Shown: piece after piece, positions 59,873 through 64,000 of the stretch
Layout: each line of letters opens with the position of its first letter
How positions within the stretch are numbered: the first letter of the stretch is position 1
Assembly (NCBI RefSeq): GCF_005144865.1
Contig: NZ_SWFM01000001.1
Span: forward strand, 1,412,255-1,476,254
Direction of reading: 5' to 3'
Length of the DNA stretch: 64,000 nt
From: Guptibacillus hwajinpoensis
GTDB taxonomy: Bacteria > Bacillota > Bacilli > Bacillales > Guptibacillaceae
Position numbers and translations under genes: made by a program
Notes under the pieces: model-generated
Database searches by the model: none
Told to the model about the DNA's origin: nothing
The model's input: the letters and a program-made list of their open reading frames with translations, nothing else

Positions 59873-61363
59873 TTACTGCTCATCAAAGTCAACCATACGC
59901 TTTTGGTGGTTCTTCTTGTCATTAAATCGCTTTTGATTATGACCTCGAAAAAACTGGGGTCTATTATTGTGCATGACATATGGCATTCGAAAAAAAGAAT
60001 CGTACCAATCCTTCACTCTTGGAGGGTAGAGTGGAGCAAGATATGGACTACCAAAGGAAGTAAGTCTAAGTAAATGGATTAAAACGAATAAGCCAAAGAA
60101 CGCTACACCAATAAGACCCAAAAGCTGCGCGAAGACAATCAATGGATAGCGTAGGAAACGAATTGTATTTGTCATCCGATAAACTGGTGTTGTAAAAGAC
60201 GCTAGCGCTGATAGTGCTACTAGAATAAGCAAAATATTACTTGTAAGTGAAGCCTCTACTGCTGCTGTACCGATTACAATACCCCCTACAATACCTAACG
60301 TCTGACCAACTTTGCTAGGCATTCTTGCTCCGGCTTCTCTTAGTAAATCAATGGTAACCTCCAGAAATAACACTTCTATGACAGGTGCAAAGGGAATGTC
60401 ACTCCTTGAAGAAATTAAAGTAGCCAGTAACTTAGACGGAAATAACTCATAGTGATACGTCAAAACCGCAACATAGAGGGGGGTAGCGATAATAGAGAGA
60501 AGAATTGCGACCATACGAATAACACGAAAAAAAGATGCGAGATTCCATCCTAAATAATAGTCCTCAAACGATACTAATAGCTGACCAAAGTTAATTGGTC
60601 CGATTAGGGCATTGGAGGAACCTTCTGTCAAAACAACAAATGCACCATAATTCAAATGGCCTGTTATCCGATCTGTGCGCTCCGTATCAATCATCTGCGG
60701 GAATACAGACTTGGAATTATCCTCTAACATTTGACCGATAAAAGCAGAATCCATAATTACGTCAAAATCCAGGTCCTCTAGTCGTTGCATAACTGTATTA
60801 ATATTTTGCTCACTAGCAACACCTTCAATAAACGCCACAACTACTTTTGTTTTTGTAATAGACCCAATCGTAATTTCCTTCATTCGAAGCCTCGGATGAG
60901 GAATTCTTCTTCTAATTAAATTCAAATTTGTATTAAGGTCTTCAATAAGCCCTTCTTTTGGTCCCATCACACTAAATTCAATTTCAGGAGCTGACAAATC
61001 TCTTGATTTTCTAAGGCTAATATTTACAAGTAATGCACTTGAACCTCGTGAAAGTTGAATTGCTACATAACCTTCAAGCAATCGTTCTTGAATGAGAGGC
61101 AACTTAGAAGAAATCTCGATATTCTCAATAGGTATTAATCCTTTTAATTCTTCTAAAGATTTTTTTTTACAATCTTTTATTACAGGAAGAACATCCCGAT
61201 GCAGCTGTTCAGGGTCGATAAGCGTAGCAAAATAAATCAGTCGATATGGCTGTTCACTTGCTTTATTCTCATACGATACAAAATCGATTGATTGTTTAAG
61301 GTCGATGACCATTTCTTCTAATGTAGATGGTTGTTCAGAAGCACTTCTCTTAAACCATTTCAC
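59873..61363 (-). CDS. GerA family spore germination protein
   Basis: The A subunit of the receptor. The 496-residue protein has a soluble N-terminal half and a C-terminal half with four or five helices; the GerA region includes P-x-x-x-V-L-F-L-E, E-A-G-A-R-M-P-S-K-V-G-Q-T-L-G-I-V-G-G and P-V-Y-R-M. Start at GTG 61363 (M-K-W-F-K-R) after GGAG; ATG 61387 with AGAG adjoining is the alternative. Heads the gerA-gerB-gerC operon, which in Bacillus is transcribed by sigma-G in the forespore. Confidence 0.92.
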   Translation of the reverse strand: MKWFKRSASEQPSTLEEMVIDLKQSIDFVSYENKASEQPYRLIYFATLIDPEQLHRDVLPVIKDCKKKSLEELKGLIPIENIEISSKLPLIQERLLEGYVAIQLSRGSSALLVNISLRKSRDLSAPEIEFSVMGPKEGLIEDLNTNLNLIRRRIPHPRLRMKEITIGSITKTKVVVAFIEGVASEQNINTVMQRLEDLDFDVIMDSAFIGQMLEDNSKSVFPQMIDTERTDRITGHLNYGAFVVLTEGSSNALIGPINFGQLLVSFEDYYLGWNLASFFRVIRMVAILLSIIATPLYVAVLTYHYELFPSKLLATLISSRSDIPFAPVIEVLFLEVTIDLLREAGARMPSKVGQTLGIVGGIVIGTAAVEASLTSNILLILVALSALASFTTPVYRMTNTIRFLRYPLIVFAQLLGLIGVAFFGLFVLIHLLRLTSFGSPYLAPLYPPRVKDWYDSFFRMPYVMHNNRPQFFRGHNQKRFNDKKNHQKRMVDFDEQ

Positions 61364-61431
61364 ATCAATCAACTCCGAACTAAACATTCTCTTTTATTTA
61401 GCATGTGCATATCAGCATGTATTATCCACAG

Positions 61432-61464
61432 AAAAAGGTCAGCTGCATAAGCACCTGACCTTTT
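61432..61464 (-). terminator. Terminator after the photolyase gene
   Basis: Minus-strand AAAGGTCAG/CTGACCTTT stem with a TTTTT run; its 5' arm overlaps the photolyase stop codon. Confidence 0.85.
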
Positions 61465-62884
61465 AGGTTCTCTCTTTATATACACTCAATACTTTCTGTC
61501 GCTGTTCTTTATGATTGACGGAAGGGAGAGGATAATCCTTACCTACAACACAATTAATTTCTTTTTGTTCTTCTTCACTCATTTTTGATGGATTATGAAT
61601 ATATTTCTTAGGTACATCCTTTAATTCCTCTACGTATTTTTTTATATAATTTCCATCAGGATCAAACCGTTCAGCCTGCGTAGTTGGATTAAAAACTCGG
61701 AAATAAGGGGCCGCATCGGTTCCTGTTGAAGACGCCCATTGCCATCCGCCTGTATTAGACGATTCATCGTAATCTATTAATTTTTGTTTAAAATACCGTT
61801 CCCCTTGCCGCCAATCGATTAAATAATCTTTTGTTAAAAAAGAAGCTGTTATCATACGAAGTCTGTTATGCATCCAGCCTTCTTTATTTAATTGTCTCAT
61901 CCCTGCATCTACAATTGGAAAACCGGTTTTACCATCTTTCCATTTTTGTAACCATTCTTCATTATCATTCCAAGGTAAATCTCGATATTTTGATTGATAC
62001 TCTACATCGCGAAACTCTGGAAATTCAGCGTGTACCATACCATAGAAGTCGCGCCACGCGATTTCTTGAATAAATGTCTCTGCTCCTTTGCTATCATGTT
62101 CAGATACCATATGATAAAGCGATCGAACAGATAAGCAACCTGTTTTTAAGTAGGGTGACAGTTTGCTTGTACCAACGATATATGGCAAATCACGATTATC
62201 ATCATAATCAACCATTCTCTCTTTCACAAAACGCTTAGCTCGTTTTAATGCACTCTTTTCTCCAAGAGCTTTCCATGTTTGCTCACAATCCTTCAGAATC
62301 TTTTTGAATACTTTCTCAGATTCAGCATCAATTGAATCTTTAAGATTCTTACTGTGCTTTTTTATCTCTTTAAGGTCAGTTTTAATAACTGAAGGCTTTT
62401 CTACAGTTCGCCATTGTTTGTAATAAGGGGTAAATACTTGATACATTGTATTATCCGTTTTTGTTCTAATTTCAGTAGCACCATGAAGATAATAATCACT
62501 AAATGCGTTCACTTTAATGTCGTTTTCTTTTAGCCACTCTCCCACTTCATTATCCCGTTGCTTACCATAACCAGCTTCATCTTTATTGTAAAAAACAGCC
62601 TCTACGTTTAGTTTCTTGGTTACTTTATCAAATACATCGATTGGTTCACCATGTACGATGTGAAAAGGGATATCCTCTTCATTACAGCGTTTCTGGAACT
62701 CATCAACCGTTTGAAAAAAGTAATCATGATGCAAATCAATATTGTTCGTAAAATGAGGATCTAATTGGAATAGCCCGATCCATTTCGTATCATGTTCTTC
62801 ACAGTATTCGATCGCCTTCTGAAGTGCTGTATGGTCACTCAATCTAAAATCACGACGGAACCACACTATCACAGTATCACTCAT
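61463..62884 (-). CDS. phr: Deoxyribodipyrimidine photo-lyase
   Basis: Repairs UV-induced cyclobutane pyrimidine dimers using light and FADH. The 473-residue protein has the N-terminal antenna domain (V-W-F-R-R-D-F-R-L-S-D-H) and the C-terminal FAD domain with W-A-S-S-T-G-T-D-A-A-P-Y-F-R-V-F-N-P and I-V-D-A-G-M-R-Q-L near 320-400. ATG 62884 follows GAGGTG; a GTG three codons earlier overlaps that site. Monocistronic. Confidence 0.93.
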   Translation of the reverse strand: MSDTVIVWFRRDFRLSDHTALQKAIEYCEEHDTKWIGLFQLDPHFTNNIDLHHDYFFQTVDEFQKRCNEEDIPFHIVHGEPIDVFDKVTKKLNVEAVFYNKDEAGYGKQRDNEVGEWLKENDIKVNAFSDYYLHGATEIRTKTDNTMYQVFTPYYKQWRTVEKPSVIKTDLKEIKKHSKNLKDSIDAESEKVFKKILKDCEQTWKALGEKSALKRAKRFVKERMVDYDDNRDLPYIVGTSKLSPYLKTGCLSVRSLYHMVSEHDSKGAETFIQEIAWRDFYGMVHAEFPEFRDVEYQSKYRDLPWNDNEEWLQKWKDGKTGFPIVDAGMRQLNKEGWMHNRLRMITASFLTKDYLIDWRQGERYFKQKLIDYDESSNTGGWQWASSTGTDAAPYFRVFNPTTQAERFDPDGNYIKKYVEELKDVPKKYIHNPSKMSEEEQKEINCVVGKDYPLPSVNHKEQRQKVLSVYKERT

Positions 62885-63100
62885 TGCCTTCACCTCAACA
62901 CTTATTGTAATCTCATGGAGATATTGTTTACAGTTATAATGTGTTCTTCACTTTATTACCCTTTAGGTAGGATTTTAAAAGAGGATGTATGCTTTTTACT
63001 GTTGAGGTGATAGATTATATGTGTAAGTTATGAGTACATTGCTGTTTTTTCTCTATTAAGTGCATAAGTTAGTCTTATTTATGCTTTAAATTAGTGTTTA

Positions 63101-63195
63101 TCCGCGATATTTTGGATATATCCGCGAAAATAGAAATATATCCGCGATTTTCGTGATTTTATCCGCGAATTCTAGATTATGTCCGCGATTTTGTT
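63101..63195. repeat. 20/21-bp-period tandem repeat array
   Basis: Five units start with TCCGCGA at 63101, 63121, 63141, 63162 and 63182. Each has a CCGCGA core, an AT-rich middle and TATA/TTAT end (for example TCCGCGAAAATAGAAATATA). The layout (GC core every 20 bases, ATATAT linkers) equals the array at 51461 although the core sequence differs. Confidence 0.85.
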
Positions 63196-63237
63196 TGTAA
63201 GTAGCGTTAGTTAGATAAATGCTTCTAAAAAACCATA

Positions 63238-63271
63238 CAAAAAAGCCAGAGACCATTTGATATCTGACTTC
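63238..63271 (-). terminator. Duplicated rrn terminator (outer copy)
   Basis: Minus-strand AGTCAGATATCAAATGGTCT-type hairpin with a T run, nearly the same as the terminator at 63540 but with two changed bases that keep most of the stem. Confidence 0.75.
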
Positions 63272-63278
63272 CTTAATT

Positions 63279-63353
63279 GCCCAGCGACGTCCTACTCTTG
63301 CAGGGGGAGATCCCCCAACTACCATCGGCGCGAGAGCTTAACTTCCGCGTTCT
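63279..63353 (-). pseudogene. Degenerate 5S rRNA copy (3' two-thirds)
   Basis: Nearly identical to the 3' 53 bases of the intact 5S gene (GCCCAGCGACGTCC to GGCGC), then diverging with a two-base deletion and substitutions. Weak similarity continues (T-C-A-C-G-C-C-C-C-G-T), and no normal 5S 5' half is found. The unrelated GC-rich 63354-63530 follows. It was probably formed by tandem duplication of 5S and its terminator followed by decay. Confidence 0.7.
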
Positions 63354-63539
63354 CATACGGGGCGTGATAAGCGGCGAACTTCTTCGTCAGCTGCGCGATG
63401 CCAGATCCTCATGGATCTCCCGAATATCCACTCCGGTCTGACATCACTTGCTTCCTCGAATTTCTTGCTTCTCCCACCCCTACGTAGCTTTCGAAGATGT
63501 TTTTCTTGTTTATTCTTGAAGCGAAGAACTTTAAACCAT

Positions 63540-63573
63540 ACAAAAAAGTCAGAGACCATTTGATCTCTGACTT
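63540..63573 (-). terminator. rrn operon terminator after 5S
   Basis: Minus-strand AAGTCAGAGATCAAATGGTCTCTGACTTTTTT: nine-bp stem with seven-base loop and T run, eight bases downstream of 5S. Confidence 0.9.
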
Positions 63574-63581
63574 CCTTAATT

Positions 63582-63698
<117 letters not shown>

Positions 63699-63878
63699 CT
63701 AACAGGTTTGTACCCTGAAAACTAGATAGCACTCGCAACGTTTTCCAATAAGAATGTCTAGTTCCGCAGGCTACATTCTTGCCCATTTCACTCTTTCACT
63801 TCAGGCGAAAAGCGCCTTACGTTCAAGAGCTCCAATGGTCTACGAATGTGACCAAGCCTGCTTTACTTTTCGTTTTTA

Positions 63879-64000
63879 GGTTAAGCCCTCGATCGATTAG
63901 TATTCGTCAGCTCCACGTGTTGCCACGCTTCCACCCCGAACCTATCTACCTCATCATCTCTAAGGGATCTTACCAGCTTAATGCTGTGGGAAATCTCATC
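63879..64000 (-). rRNA. rrl: 23S ribosomal RNA, 3' end only
   Basis: The last about 120 bases of 23S on the minus strand, ending A-A-T-C-G-A-T-C-G-A-G-G-G-C-T-T-A-A-C-C, the conserved 3' end in Bacillus. The gene continues beyond the window. The 23S-5S spacer of about 180 bases has no tRNA gene. Confidence 0.95.

Noticed and set aside
63098..63325. Open frame over the tandem array and 5S fragment
   Set aside because: It lacks a ribosome site and crosses a terminator hairpin.

Overview
The window is chromosomal DNA from a low-GC, spore-forming member of the Bacillaceae. The evidence is a GerA/GerB/GerC-type germinant receptor operon, a sporulation-kinase-like histidine kinase, Bacillus-type Shine-Dalgarno sites before almost every gene, a Tyr T-box leader, B. 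subtilis-like pairs (citR/citA, yvdT-SMR-SMR, yugG/yugH now alaR/alaT, a vmlR-like ABC-F gene) and the 3' end of an rrn operon. The gene mix and the long GC-rich palindromic repeat suggest an environmental Bacillus relative (Pseudalkalibacillus, Fictibacillus or Alkalihalobacillus type); this placement is inference. I see no prophage, insertion sequence, CRISPR array or tRNA gene.

Layout. 0-7.4 kb: HAD hydrolase (cut by the window edge), GNAT, a two-domain YtkA-like lipoprotein, TyrZ-type tyrosyl-tRNA synthetase under a T-box, ferrochelatase, two small proteins, an MFS exporter. 7.8-10.6 kb: a three-gene operon for sulfolipid synthesis (sqdB, sqdX-like, gtrA-like). 10.7-28.5 kb: housekeeping and accessory genes (DUF368 and DedA membrane proteins, five GNAT genes in the whole window, two Nudix hydrolases, EamA and MFS transporters, pyruvate oxidase-like TPP enzyme with an SDR, Tag glycosylase, azoreductase, M3 peptidase). 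28.5-48 kb: antibiotic and stress defence (VmlR-like ABC-F, TetR/OsmC, AhpD-like, an ABC-F plus AAC(3) operon, TetR with paired SMR exporters), a cell-wall amidase with three CWB2 repeats, a diguanylate cyclase, pantothenate kinase, a three-PAS kinase, and a zinc-ribbon protein with an HtrA-like protease. 48-57.6 kb: radical SAM protein, citR/citA, the preQ1-controlled queDEC operon, alaR/alaT, hutH. 57.7-64 kb: gerA-gerB-gerC, photolyase, a tandem repeat array, a degenerate 5S copy, an intact 5S and the 3' end of 23S rRNA, all on the minus strand.

RNA control is prominent. There is a Tyr T-box, a preQ1 riboswitch followed by two similar hairpins, and intrinsic terminators placed just before the start codons of both ABC-F genes. 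One of those leaders also holds a 38-codon ORF and a competing antiterminator pairing. Two TetR genes each have duplicated palindromic operators beside their promoters. Intergenic DNA carries two 20-bp-period tandem arrays, two copies of a roughly 185-bp hairpin repeat and a perfect 42-bp palindrome. Many starts below were moved from the longest reading frame to an internal ATG, GTG or TTG with a good Shine-Dalgarno site.
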